Position numbers and translations under genes: made by a program
The notes under the pieces: generated by a model
What the model saw: only the letters and a program-made list of their open reading frames with translations
The model's database searches: none
What the model was told of the DNA's origin: nothing
Shown here: positions 10,030 to 20,283 of the stretch, one piece after another
Position numbering within the stretch: the stretch's first letter is position 1
Layout: every line of letters starts with the position of its first letter
Source of the DNA: Dicyema japonicum
Taxonomy: Eukaryota > Dicyemida > Rhombozoa > Dicyemidae
Assembly (NCBI GenBank): GCA_011109175.1
Contig: RDEW01000036.1
Span: 313,583 to 377,582 of the forward strand
DNA: 64,000 nucleotides
Reading direction: 5' to 3'

Positions 10030-11440
10030 ACTGAAAGAATTGGTATTAGTCAGACGCTACAGCGCCATCTATTTTCAAGGCCAGTTAATTCGACTGGTGA
10101 GTTATTACACTAGAGGCTTCCAACTATTAAGGTCACCTTCCTGTTGTCATAATCAAGTGACACTTTTTATGGTATCCTGTGTGCGTATAGTCAAGCACCT
10201 TAACCAGACGTTTGGTTCATCCCACAGCATCAGTCATGATTACCATAATTTGCGTCATAATCAAGTGACACTTTTTATGGTATCCTGTGTGCGTATAGTC
10301 AAGCACCTTAACCAGACGTTTGGTTCATCCCACAGCATCAGTCATGATTACCATAATTTGCCCACTTGGCACCCTTATTTTACGTATGACTACACTCAAG
10401 TTAGTCACACTTCTCACACGTTTAAAGTTTGAGAATAGTTTGCATCCGTATAAGCACAAATCCTCTAATCATTCGCTTTAACATATGAAACTATTCTCGA
10501 GCGCCAGCTATCCTGAGATAAATTTCGGAGAGAACCAGCTACTAAATGGCTCGATTAGTATTTCGCCCCTATATTCAGCGTCGACAATCGATTTGCACGT
10601 CAGAACCGCGATAGACCTCCACCAGTGTTGGAGAGAACCAGCTACTAGATGGCTCGATTAGTATTTCGCCCCTATATTCAGCGTCGACAATCGATTTGCA
10701 CGTCAGAACCGCGATAGACCTCCACCAGTGTTTCCACTGGCTTCATCTTAACCAGGTATAGTTCGCCATATTTCGGGTTTTTTACGCACTAGCTATCACT
10801 CCCTCTACAACCGTAGAATCAAAAAGGGGTGTATGTTGCCGAATATATCGTCACATCTAATCACTTTCATTGCGCCGCATGGAATAACTCCATTAGACTT
10901 GCTAGTACGGTAATCTCCTTGGTCCGTGTTGCAAGACGGGTCGGATAGAACACCCTTGCAATCAAGCAAATGCCAATCCTCAGTGCTTACAAGTTGGTTA
11001 TAAAATGCAGTTATTAAATAGAAAGCAACTAATATTACTACCCATCAAACACACAGGCAAACATAACCAACTAAAACACTCATTACAGCTGTTAATTGAA
11101 CAATAGTATCGAACAACATCAGGACTCTATTCGCTTCCTACTAAACGGTTTCACGCACTTTTAACCCTTTTCTCAAAGTTCTTTTCAACTTTCGCCAACT
11201 AAAACACTCATCACAGCTGTTAATTGAACTATAGTATCGAACAACATCAGGACTCTATCCGCTTCCTACTAAACGGTTTCACGCACTTTTAACCCTTTTC
11301 TCAAAGTTCTTTTCAACTTTCCTTCACGGTACTTGTCCGCTATCGAACTCGTGCATTTATTTAGTTTTAGGTGAAGCTTTCCACCCACTTTGGCTTGCAC
11401 TCACAAGCAAGCTGACTCTAACGACAATCGCAAATGAATA
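10030..11440 (-). rRNA. Large-subunit (28S) rRNA, partial, with internal duplications
   Basis: Read on the minus strand from 11,440, the sequence follows the eukaryotic 28S 5' third: GACAAGTACCGTGAAGG, AAAGTTGAAAAGAACTTTG, GTGAAACCGTTTAG, GACCCGTCTTGCAACACGGA, GTGGAGGTC, GACGTGCAAATCG, TATAGGGGCGAAA, CTAGTAGCTGGTTC, CAGGATAGCTGGCGCTC, AAAGCGAATGATTAGAGG, and GATGGCGCTGTAGCGTC. The universally conserved blocks are largely intact with variable domains diverged. The first ~200 bases and everything 3' of about position 1,300 of the rRNA are missing. Three stretches are present twice in tandem: near 10,148-10,360, 10,535-10,735 and 11,065-11,325. Either a dead rRNA piece or a collapsed and misjoined rDNA contig. 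Confidence 0.88.
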
Positions 11441-12467
11441 TACCAGGCTACTACAGGCCTATGGGATATTTGTATAAAACTCTAAAACTCATTTTGTTCA
11501 ATTGTAAGCCGTTTTTAAGAAATTGTTATTTATTAATGAGTTCTACCTGGAAGTTCCATCTTAGGAGACTTTACCTTACTAAGATTCACTTAGCAGTTTC
11601 CGTAATTAATGAACACTCAGATAATGTCCCGCTATTCTTGAAAATACAACAGAGTTGAGAACACGTACTTGCCGAAATCGGTTTAGCCCACTATACTTGA
11701 TCTTCAATAACTGCCATAATATCAGTCTTTTATACCTGAATTCTTTAAGCATCTACACAGGAGATGGACCAACGCAACATCCCTTTCATCTAAAATATCT
11801 TTCTTATTTGGGCATTCTACTCCAAATATAGATGATCCAAGGAGCTATCAAACAACACGGCTTTCTCTACAGTATTAAATAACATGAATAATTCTATTTG
11901 TCAAAGCATCTGACATTCTGAAAAATCCAATTTGTCCTCGATCTACCAATGTAGGGCATCAACAATCAAAATTACGATTATTATTTACCTGAAACAAAAA
12001 TCAATCTACCACGTGAGTGCAAAATGCTTAGTTTCAAAGAAATATATAAATTTAATATTAATTGTGACCGGTTGAATACGAGCCCAGGTTGAATACGAGC
12101 CGTTAAAAACGTTATACGTGGCGTTAAAGCCGTTAGAAATCAATAATTTTTTTTAATGAAAAATAAATCAATGAATTAATTAATTCCTATCTTTATAATG
12201 ATTAGTAATTTTAATAATTTAAATTTCTCACAAATTTTCATTTTTTAACGGCTAACATCAGATAGAATAGTAATAAATTTTTGCTCACGCTTGTTTTTGT
12301 TTTTTGTTATTAAGATCGTCTGCTTTACTCTGCTACAAAAGCAAGAAATAATAACCTATCTGAGATACCAAATTTTACCATCCAATTTGCAGAAGGAGAA
12401 ACGAAATTTCATAAGAACTGCGTCATTATTCAGACTAAAAGACTCATTGCCGGCTCAACTGTTTTTT

Positions 12468-12658
12468 NNNNNNNNNNNNNNNNNNNNNNNNNNNNNNNNN
12501 NNNNNNNNNNNNNNNNNNNNNNNNNNNNNNNNNNNNNNNNNNNNNNNNNNNNNNNNNNNNNNNNNNNNNNNNNNNNNNNNNNNNNNNNNNNNNNNNNNNN
12601 NNNNNNNNNNNNNNNNNNNNNNNNNNNNNNNNNNNNNNNNNNNNNNNNNNNNNNNNNN
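12468..12658. other. Assembly gap (191 N)
   Basis: Run of N. LINE-derived sequence resumes immediately after it with CAGAGAAGAGAGTGG, so the gap hides the junction between the DNA-transposon arm and the first LINE copy. Confidence 1.
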
Positions 12659-13085
12659 CACAGAGAAGAGAGTGGTGCTCTTAAGAAGAGAGGGCAGCCA
12701 CCGAAAAAAACCAGAAGTAGTCAGGATAACCCTGATTAATGCCCGTTCTCTTCGGAAACGGCCCTCAGTGCTGGTTGCTATAGCCAGCACGATCAAGATG
12801 GAAGTTCTAATTATAAACGAAACTAAATTGAAGCACATGGATTGGATTTAGCATCTGAAATTGATGACGGATACGAAAGAAAAACAAGAAGAATCGGTGA
12901 TTTATTACATTGCTTGTGGAAACTCGCATTGTAATTGGGGCTTTTTACGGAGAAGAGACATACGGTGTCTCATGAGAGTGCCCCGATATAGACGACCCCA
13001 AATTTTGGTTTTTCCTCTTTAGTTAATGGCTTTTACCTTGTTTAGTTAGTTGGGGTTTTGCGAATAAATTATGTTATCTGTTATC
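12659..13085 (+). pseudogene. Deleted LINE derivative, copy 1
   Basis: Carries the 5' block (arginine/lysine-rich leader, then VRITLINARSLRKR and MEVLIINETKL of the endonuclease). It jumps after NETKL directly to the HMDWI/EIDDGYERKTRRIG segment and 3' end (GTTAGTTGGGGTTTTGCG). Compared with the copy at 5,050-6,240, the stretch with SGTGTSIYYK and GDMNAKY is missing. Non-coding derivative of the same LINE. Confidence 0.75.
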
Positions 13086-13114
13086 TATCGGGACGATTGC
13101 CTCGAAGAAAAACA

Positions 13115-13430
13115 AAATTGACCAAAAAGGAAAGAATCGAATGGAAAATTATCTCTAAAACGAGAAAATGCCCATAATGGAGAAAGTGAAGTTTCCAAAT
13201 TGGAACGAATAAGAAATTAAAACTGGCTGGAATAGGACATATAATAAGAAACCTTCTAAAAAAGAAACAGTAGAAGCTTCAATACAGAGAAGAGAGGGCA
13301 GCCACCGAAAAAAAAACCAGAAGTAGTCAGGATAACCCTGATTAATGTCCGTTCTCTTTGGAAACGGGCTTCATTGCTGGTTGCTATAGCCAGCACGATC
13401 CAGATGGAAGTTCTAATTATAAACGAAACT
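13115..13430 (+). pseudogene. LINE fragment, copy 2 (ORF1 tail to endonuclease start)
   Basis: Contains the basic ORF1 tail (KIDQKGKNR-like, AGIGHIIRN-like in a shifted frame), the leader and the endonuclease start up to NETKL. It ends there and is followed by the next copy. Same family as 5,050-6,240. Confidence 0.7.
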
Positions 13431-13432
13431 AA

Positions 13433-14065
13433 ATTATGGAAGATGCCCCAAGGCTGTTGAAGCTAACATTGCAAAACAAAATTGACCAAAAAAGGAAAGA
13501 ATCGAATAGAAAATTATTTCTAAAACGAGAAAATGCCCATAATGGAGAAAGTGAAGTTTCCAAAACTAGAACGAATAAGAAATTAAAACTGGCTGGAATA
13601 GGACATATAATAAGAAACCTTCTAAAAAAGAAACAGTAGAAGCTTCAACACAGAGAAGAGAGTGGTGCTCTTAAGAAGAGAGGGCAGCCACCGAAAAAAC
13701 CAGAAGTAGTCAGGATAACCCTGATTAATTCCCGTTCTCTTCGGAAACGGGCCTCAGTGCTGGTTGCTATAGCCAGCACGATCCAGATGGAAGTTCTAAT
13801 TATAAACGAAACTAAATGGATTGGATTTTAGCATCTGAAATTGATGACGAATACGAAAGAAAAACGAGAAGAATCGGTGATTTATTACATTGCTTGTGGA
13901 AACTCGCATTGTAATTGGGGCTTTTTACGGAGAAGAGACATACGGTGTCTCATGAGAGTGCCCCGATATAGACGACCCCAAATCTTGGCTTTCCTCTTTA
14001 GTTAATGGCTCTTACCTTGTTTAGTTAGTTGGGGTTTTGCGAATAAATCATGTTATCTGGGACGA
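13433..14065 (+). pseudogene. Deleted LINE derivative, copy 3
   Basis: Open from 13436 to 13639 (ORF1 tail: LLKLTLQNKIDQKRKES, KLAGIGHIIRNLLKKKQ), then leader, endonuclease start and the same short 3' part as copy 1. The internal deletion joins AAACTAAA to TGGATTGGAT, a junction within a few bases of copy 1 but not identical. Confidence 0.75.
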
Positions 14066-14192
14066 TTGCCATTTTGTTTGATTGGCTGTTTAAATCGGTA
14101 CATTTAAAATCGATATTTAACGGCTCGTATTCAACCGTATCTCATTTTGAACCGGTCACATTAATTATTCTAGAATCGATTTTTAATTTGAT

Positions 14193-14460
14193 TTGCATTT
14201 AATTTATAAGTTCAGGTCAAATCATAATTCCAAACAAGCAGAGGATCAGAAGAAAAGGAAGTACCGAAGCATTTCGGAGGATTACTTGTTTCTCCTATTT
14301 GTTGTTGAGAGGTCAGAAATCCTTGGTTCACAAGCGAACAATGTAGTCCCTATGATCGGGTCAATGATCCATAGGTCACCAAGGAACCAAATAAGACTGG
14401 ATAACTTTGAGAGCGTATCTCGATAGCCATTATCAGATGATACAGCCTAGCCATTAAAGC
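14193..14460 (+). pseudogene. LINE restriction-like endonuclease C-terminal fragment
   Basis: Encodes KQAEDQKKRKYRSISEDYLF then ILGSQANNVV and PMIGSMIHR, aligning with QVEERKRRKYQRISEEYLF and ILGPQADELVRKIGSM of the copy at 44,740-45,595. The catalytic RPD block is not included. Confidence 0.75.
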
Positions 14461-14539
14461 TCTCTAAATTAAGTCCTCTTTTGACTGTTTAATATAAAAA
14501 GTTGAAGGTTAATTATTCAAGTAAACTTACAAGTAAGGA

Positions 14540-14735
14540 AATTAGTCGATTTGGGACAATTAACAGATATTTCAAGGACATGTATAAAAACCAATAATTA
14601 TCTACATAAATCAAGTTTGACTCGTAAAATCGTCGAAATTAGTTGATTTGGGACAATTAACAGATATTTCAAGGACATGTATAAAAACCAATAATTATCT
14701 ACATAAATCAAGTTTGACTCGTAAAATCGTCTAAA
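14540..14735 (+). repeat. Near-exact ~95-base direct duplication
   Basis: The stretch with GTCGATTTGGGACAATTAAC through GACTCGTAAAATCGTC occurs twice head to tail. Likely unmerged contig overlap; see findings. Confidence 0.8.
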
Positions 14736-14739
14736 CATG

Positions 14740-15810
14740 AGGCCAGTTGACTACTAGTTGAGCTGAAGTTGGTCGGAAACTGAGGTGGTGACGTTACTCT
14801 AGTACATTCAACATCTTGTCTCCTCATTACCTCCATCCCACTTCCTACTGAAGTCGGAGACCCTGTTTTTCTATCAGGAAGCATCGGATGCAGCGAGCCA
14901 TACATTCCCAGGACATAACCGACGAATTAAACTTAACATGGGATCTACCGCTCTCTTAGAAGGTTCTACCTGTGATACCCCTCAATCTATTTAAACGATA
15001 TTATGACGTAATTCCAACCTCAATAAGTTATTTTGTTTGAGAAATATGTCGAGTAGTTTTGAGATTACACAACAAACTTGATTCCGTCACATAAAGGACA
15101 TTAATGGCGTTTATAATTTTGTCACTTCACAATATCCTTGTCTAACATTCTCGTTAAACTCAAAGATGGCATATCCGATGATTACAGGGGCACGACAGAT
15201 AACTACTGCCAAAATTAACAGTTTCTAAGTATTATCATTCCATACGAGTTTTCTATCTAACTTGGAGAATTTCCCTCTTATTTATACGATCAGTTGAAAT
15301 CACTTGGTCTACACTCAATTAGCAAACTCCTTATTCTGTCGCGTAGTAGGTTGAATGATCCGACTCTGTGTGTACATCAGCTTGTGAAGTCGTCATAAAT
15401 GGAAAGACAAACTAAATATTTGGTCCCCGGAGTTGAGTATTAACTTCACCTCAATCAAAGCCACGAACCCTATGAACTACCACAAATTACAGAAAATATG
15501 AAAAAATATGCAAATTGTTCAAAGTTGATTTATATGCAAAATTGTTCAAAGTTAGGGCTAATTCACTAGTAAATGACAAATAAGACAGATACATTAAAGT
15601 TCCATTAGTGCTTAGTTTCAATTAGTCAATTCTGGATCTAATAGATGTCATATAAATATAATAATGAATTGACTGAAAGCACAGCTACCATTAAAATTGT
15701 CTTTTATCTCACTACACGACGTTACTCGTATCTCACAGTTTTTTCCCTTTCAACCACGGAACGACGCTTTTGATTTCGGGGGTGATTTGTGGACTCAAAG
15801 TCAAAAAATG
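14740..15810. other. No assignable feature
   Basis: Noncoding-looking AT-rich sequence. A minus-strand open frame at 14905-14708 (65 codons) has no recognisable domain. Confidence 0.5.
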
Positions 15811-16045
15811 TAAAATTAGATAACAGGGCAACCATGAAGGCAAAATGATTGTCGATTCTCTTGACATTGATATGATTGTTTGCGCTGCATTTAAAATCAA
15901 TTTTCGTATTTAGTCTCGAGTTCCTCCGAATAGATAACAGGGCAACCATGAAGGCAAAATGATTGTCGATTCTCTTGACATTGATATGATTGTTTGCGCT
16001 GCATTTAAAATCAATTTTCGTATTTAGTCTCGAGTTCCTCCGAAT
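15810..16045. repeat. Exact ~112-base direct duplication
   Basis: AGATAACAGGGCAACCATGA through AGTCTCGAGTTCCTCCGAAT is present twice in tandem (15,820 and 15,932). On the minus strand it is open (about 75 codons; residues FKCSANNHINVKRIDNHF) without a recognised domain. Probably an assembly overlap. Confidence 0.75.
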
Positions 16046-16234
16046 CCATCCATCGAATTATGGAGTCAAGAGCACAATATGAGGTATTCCATACCATTTC
16101 CCCCCAGTCTTTATAATGTTTGCGGTTATACTGATTCACAGCTTTAAGCATGTTCGCATAGTTCATTACTTGTCGATGAACTCATTTGATTTATTTTAAA
16201 GTCGTGAGACACTAAATATCACATGGGATCTTAG

Positions 16235-16365
16235 TTGGCCTTTAACACCGGCAAAATAGGAGACCACGCTACTTACTCATGCTACTTAGTCACTTTAGTT
16301 TGGCCTTTAGCCCCGGCAAAATAGGAGACCACGTTACTTGGTCATGCTACTTAGTCACTTTAGTT
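16235..16365 (+). repeat. ~57-base direct duplication
   Basis: TTTGGCCTTTA-CCCCGGCAAAATAGGAGACCACG followed by TTACTTGGTCATGCTACTTAG occurs twice with a few differences, unlike the exact duplications elsewhere, so this one may be a true tandem repeat. Confidence 0.55.
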
Positions 16366-16514
16366 TGGGCATCAGCACTGGCTACGCACTTAAGTCTTGT
16401 CAACACGCTGGTTGATCGTTGTAGGACTGTGACAAGTTTGGAAGATATTCTAATTTCCAAAGCTATGCCTTTCCGTAGATTTATTATGAATACATAATTT
16501 TAAAAATACTTTAG

Positions 16515-17531
16515 ACTATTTTGCCATGCCAGATATGCAGAAACTGCAGTTCTTTCAGCTCGGATCAGAATAATCCTCGCATCTGCGTTTCTTGTGATCA
16601 TTTTTTATTTAGTCACGGTATTCCCCCAATATTATTTCTAGTAAATTTTGAAGGTTGTCACCCTTTGGTGACCTGTTCTGTAACATTCGACTTTATTTTA
16701 ATAAATAACAGTAAAATCCCGCCTAATCTGTTGCCTTTTTGCCGATTCATGGCACTGCTATACAGACATGACCAACTATTGGAGAGGATCTCCAGATTTG
16801 GGTGGACGAGTGAAATGATGATTCGAAGTTTCGAGGTAAAGTACAATTTTGGATTCTAGAATGTTCCAAATTCCCTCCCATCTACGATATCACCCGAAGA
16901 GGAGAAACTGATTTTGGAGAAGATTGAGTCCATCAACTTAGCTAACTACGTCGAGAACATTCGAAATAATTGCCACAACCAAACAATCTTGAATATTCAG
17001 AATTTCAGAAATATTTTACTGAGTCTGACTTGCCAATATTACAATTTGTTCAACTTGGATGTTCAAAACAAAAATTTTATCATTTTGGACCAAAACCTGT
17101 CCAATTTAAGAAGTTTCCTGCCAAACAGCGTGGAACCTCAGAAATTTCCCCATTCTGTTCCGGAAAACAACAATTTTCAGATTCAGACCCAAAATATGTC
17201 CAATAACACTGCATATTCAGCAGATTTGGTTCAAATGGAAAAAATAAGCAAAAATTACTATGGCGGAATCATCGAAGAGTTCGGAAAGAAGAGAATTGTC
17301 TGCAAAGGTTGTGAAAAGACATTCTGTGATAGAGGAGCCTTAAAAATCCACGTGAGTGCGATTCATCTGCATGAAAATCATTTTTGTACAGTTCCTGGAT
17401 GCAACATGAGTTTCTCTTCCAGAAGAAGTCGAAATCGCCACAGTTCTAACCCAAACCCTAGATTGCACAATTCTTCCCGATATTCTCGCCAAAGAACCCA
17501 AAACAAACTAAAATTGGATGATAATTTATAA
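16515..17531 (+). CDS. Basonuclin-like C2H2 zinc-finger transcription factor, 5' exon unresolved
   Basis: N-terminal Cys-rich element ([10 protein letters not shown], then [13 protein letters not shown]) and the following FDFILINN...[26 protein letters not shown] match the basonuclin N-terminal domain in order and spacing. After a spacer comes the basonuclin finger pair: [20 protein letters not shown] then [10 protein letters not shown], ending in [18 protein letters not shown], the family signature. Introns: 16836-16859 (24 bases, needed to join the frames) and probably 16618-16641 (24 bases, in frame, GT-AG). The exon begins after an acceptor TTTAG at 16514; no in-frame ATG follows, so a first exon with the start codon is upstream and not found. 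The protein is about 320 residues, far shorter than vertebrate basonuclins (~1,000), with one finger pair instead of three. A nuclear regulator by family; target unknown. Confidence 0.85.
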
Positions 17532-17678
17532 TAATTTTTCATTTAAATGAATAAGCCCATCGTTAAACCATAACATTTTATTTAATATTTCTGACGGAGA
17601 TTGTTAGCTGGTTGTGCGATTCACAAACATGCAGAGTCTTTGACTTTCAGTATGTCTGGTTTGAAGACGATGGGTTTC

Positions 17679-17826
17679 CCGATTTACTTACGATGTCCCC
17701 ATTTGGGAATGACAAAGTATATGAGGCCCGATTGACCTACGATGTCCCCTTTTGGGAATGACAAAGAGTAAGAGACCCGATTGACTGCCGGTGTCCCCAT
17801 TGAAGAATGGCAGAATGTAGGTGGTC
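17679..17826 (+). repeat. Three imperfect ~49-base tandem units
   Basis: Units begin CCCGATTTACTTACGATGTC, CCCGATTGACCTACGATGTC and CCCGATTGACTGCCGGTGTC, each followed by CCC(A/T)TT..GAATG(A/G)CA. Diverged from each other, hence a genuine old minisatellite rather than assembly noise. Confidence 0.75.
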
Positions 17827-18136
17827 GTGATGGAATAAAATCCATTGGAAACTAAAAATGGTATTATTAGAACTTCACGAAAGCCATTTATTGAAATCGA
17901 ATTTAAAAATCAATCTCTTCCACACCTCTATTATCTAGGGTTCTTAGTGTGTCCAGGACGTCAGCGAATTTTTATTCTCATTTTACGATTTTAAGTCCTT
18001 TTGTAAAACGAATCTCAAAGTTATCCTAGACCTTCCACGGAAACGACCCTCTTGGCGAAAGAGTAGTCTTCCATTGATCCGTTAGGTCAACTCCATCTTC
18101 AGGATGTGCCAGCGATATTCTATCATCTTACATCCC

Positions 18137-18322
18137 CATTTCTTGTAGATTCCTTTGTATGAGATCCTGATGAGAGAACCGATCATCAAGCTTAATCATT
18201 CATTAACATAAATTAAAAATGTGTTTAATCATTTCTTGTAGATTCCTTTGTATGAGATCCTGATGAGAGAGCCGATCATCAAGCTTAATCATTCATTAAC
18301 ATAAATTAAAAATGTGTTTAAT
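18137..18322. repeat. Near-exact 93-base direct duplication
   Basis: CATTTCTTGTAGATTCCTTT through TTAAAAATGTGTTTAAT occurs twice in tandem with one mismatch (18,137 and 18,230). Likely assembly overlap. The surrounding 17,830-19,330 contains nothing else I can assign. Confidence 0.75.
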
Positions 18323-19338
18323 TACTACACTAAAAGTTGTGTATTAGTAATTCATCCTGACAATTTTATAATCTAAGACCATATATTGATTGATCGGATA
18401 ACAGTGTCATTTTGGAGATTGACTGGGAGTAAATTGGCTAAGCGATAAGGCAATGTCCAAAAATGAGCTCGGGGAGGACCAGAGGGACAGTAAAACCCGT
18501 GTTATTAGAATATCAAGTATGTATTGAAATCGCGATAATTTTACCTATTGAGCATTTTCGTTGGAAGCTTCAGGTTAAAGGTGGCAGATAAGTTGCCAAT
18601 AGGAAATCAGTCTGTAACGCTCAGGTGTATATAGCGACTGCATTTTAAATGCATCTGATAGGTCTTTCTATCTTCGTGCAAAATAAGTCGAAAGTGTGGA
18701 CCAGTTGGTATAGGAGACTGACTTCAATAGAACGTTTAGCTCCAGGGGGTCTTCATTATTGCCAATCAAGTACGTAAAATTGAAGAAGTTGGCGAGGATT
18801 AATTCTCTCTAAAAGTCTATCGTTCCATCACTGTGAACGTCCTTTTCTGAGTAGCTTCTTATATAACAAGCTGTTCTTATTACCACAGAGTCCTCCTACT
18901 ATTAGTAGCTTCAAGGTGTCATTGAAATAAATAATTAAATATTATTTTTGTTTAATAATTTTTCCTGTTCACTCAGTCGTCACATGTGCTTCTCATGGCA
19001 CATCAAAAATGCTCTGACAAAATGTGAGGTCGACCTACTTAAAAGCCTCTCAGAGATATGGAAGATCTCAACACCCTATCTTAGAAAGTTATAAATACAG
19101 TATATCGAGGATTGTAATTCTTACTCGTGGGCTTAGTGAGATCCATTCATCTCATGGACAAATGTCGAGAAAATAACAGTTATCCAAAAAAGGACGCAGT
19201 AAATGAGTAGTCGATCATTGGAGAGAACCACTGTTTTTACTAGGGACCGGAGCTTTTCGATTCGAGAGAACTGAAAGTAAAAATGATCGAGGTAGTATTT
19301 TCATGATAGTAATATGAACATCAATTGATCCATTTCGG

Positions 19339-19524
19339 ATGCGATTTACTATGCAGTCTCCCAAATGTAAAATTTACGGAATTTCGAGACTTGAGGTCGA
19401 CAAAATTGTTATAAAGTGTTTCCACTGTCAGTCGAAAAAGCTAATGGCTACTAAGCCCGCGATTGAACCTATCCTTGCCGGAAAACCTCGAGATGCTGAA
19501 AAAACGAAAATTATTCATGGGTAA
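19339..19524 (+). pseudogene. Integrase zinc-binding region remnant
   Basis: IYGISRLEVDKIVIKCFHCQ followed by SKKLMATKPAIEPILAGKP resembles the zinc-binding segment that precedes integrase cores in KRBA2/Ginger-like elements (a ..I....V...I..C..CQ..K pattern with basic tail). No catalytic core follows within 2 kb. Confidence 0.5.
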
Positions 19525-20034
19525 CTGAATGAATGAGTTATTTCCATATTATGTAAGATGTTATTTTATAGAGTTTTTTTAATGTTGATCGCCAAAAATA
19601 AAAAATTGTCTTGTGTTTGTTCTATTGTTTTATTTTAATAAAAATAATCAAATGGAAAAATAATTTTTCGATATAATTAATTTAAATTTTTGATTTTGGA
19701 TTTAAACTAAATCAGGGAATAATTTTCACTTACTTATAGAAAAAGAACCTTAAAGTATTAGTTTAGTTCTTCAGTTAGTTGAAAAAGCACTTCCACATTT
19801 TCCATAAGCATATGAATACGTGGCTTTCGCTTTACATTACTCCATACTATTTTTTCAGCTAGTTTTAAGTATTTATCATCTGCGCCTTAACACAAATGTT
19901 GAACATTATGGTAAAGTTATTAGACACTTTGACAAATTTATTTAACTATTACACGTCTAAAAACCATGTTAATTGTGTGAATTTAATTAAATTATTTTTT
20001 TATTTTATTTATTAATAAAATTAGAATTATTTAT

Positions 20035-20283
20035 ATGACTGTAATTTATTGTTTCATGTTGTACTTATCATTTTACATTTTGACAACACAGAAAAATTGC
20101 CAAAACGAAGTAATGGATCGTGGTTCTCTGTATAAAACAATGATTATTAAGAACTGGAATGAATGTCAATTTTCTGGCGTATACTCTGATTCTCAAATAT
20201 ATGAATTAAGAGTTCATTACATTAAATTTCAACATGATGTCAATTTTTCAGTTATGGGAATGAATTTACACAATGTGCATTAA
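20035..20283 (+). CDS. Hypothetical small secreted or exon-only protein
   Basis: 82 codons from ATG 20035. The first ~18 residues (VIYCFMLYLSFYILTTQ) are hydrophobic and look like a signal peptide or membrane anchor. The rest (two Cys, aromatic-rich) matches no family I know. A second open stretch at 20590-20802 (RNPFDNPEAYDIIFSIDIWH) on the same strand could be another exon, but I could not join them with a convincing short intron. Could be chance. Confidence 0.3.
   Translation: MTVIYCFMLYLSFYILTTQKNCQNEVMDRGSLYKTMIIKNWNECQFSGVYSDSQIYELRVHYIKFQHDVNFSVMGMNLHNVH

Larger units (their letters stand above)
12063..14160. mobile_element. Composite bounded by inverted repeats and TTAAT duplication
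   Basis: The left end (12063 on) reads TGTGACCGGTT and then GGTTGAATACGAGCCGTTAA. The right end read inward from 14160 starts TGTGACCGGTTC and also contains GGTTGAATACGAGCCGTTAA, so the ends form imperfect inverted repeats of ~44 bases. Both sides are flanked by TTAAT (12058-12062 and 14161-14165). Inside are three LINE pieces and a sequence gap, no transposase. This is a DNA-transposon-like unit (non-autonomous or gutted) into which LINE fragments inserted. Superfamily unknown. Confidence 0.6.

Noticed and set aside
9962-10432. 156-codon plus-strand open frame with an internal repeat
   Set aside because: It lies antisense to the 28S rRNA block and its internal repeat is the duplicated rRNA stretch.
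12291-12851. 186-codon open frame
   Set aside because: Runs through 191 N; only its end is real and belongs to the LINE endonuclease start.
18780-18930. Minus-strand stretch LKLLIVGGLCGNKNSLL resembling a small-GTPase P-loop
   Set aside because: The GxxxxGK(S/T) spacing is not met and no other GTPase motif or clean micro-intron chain follows.
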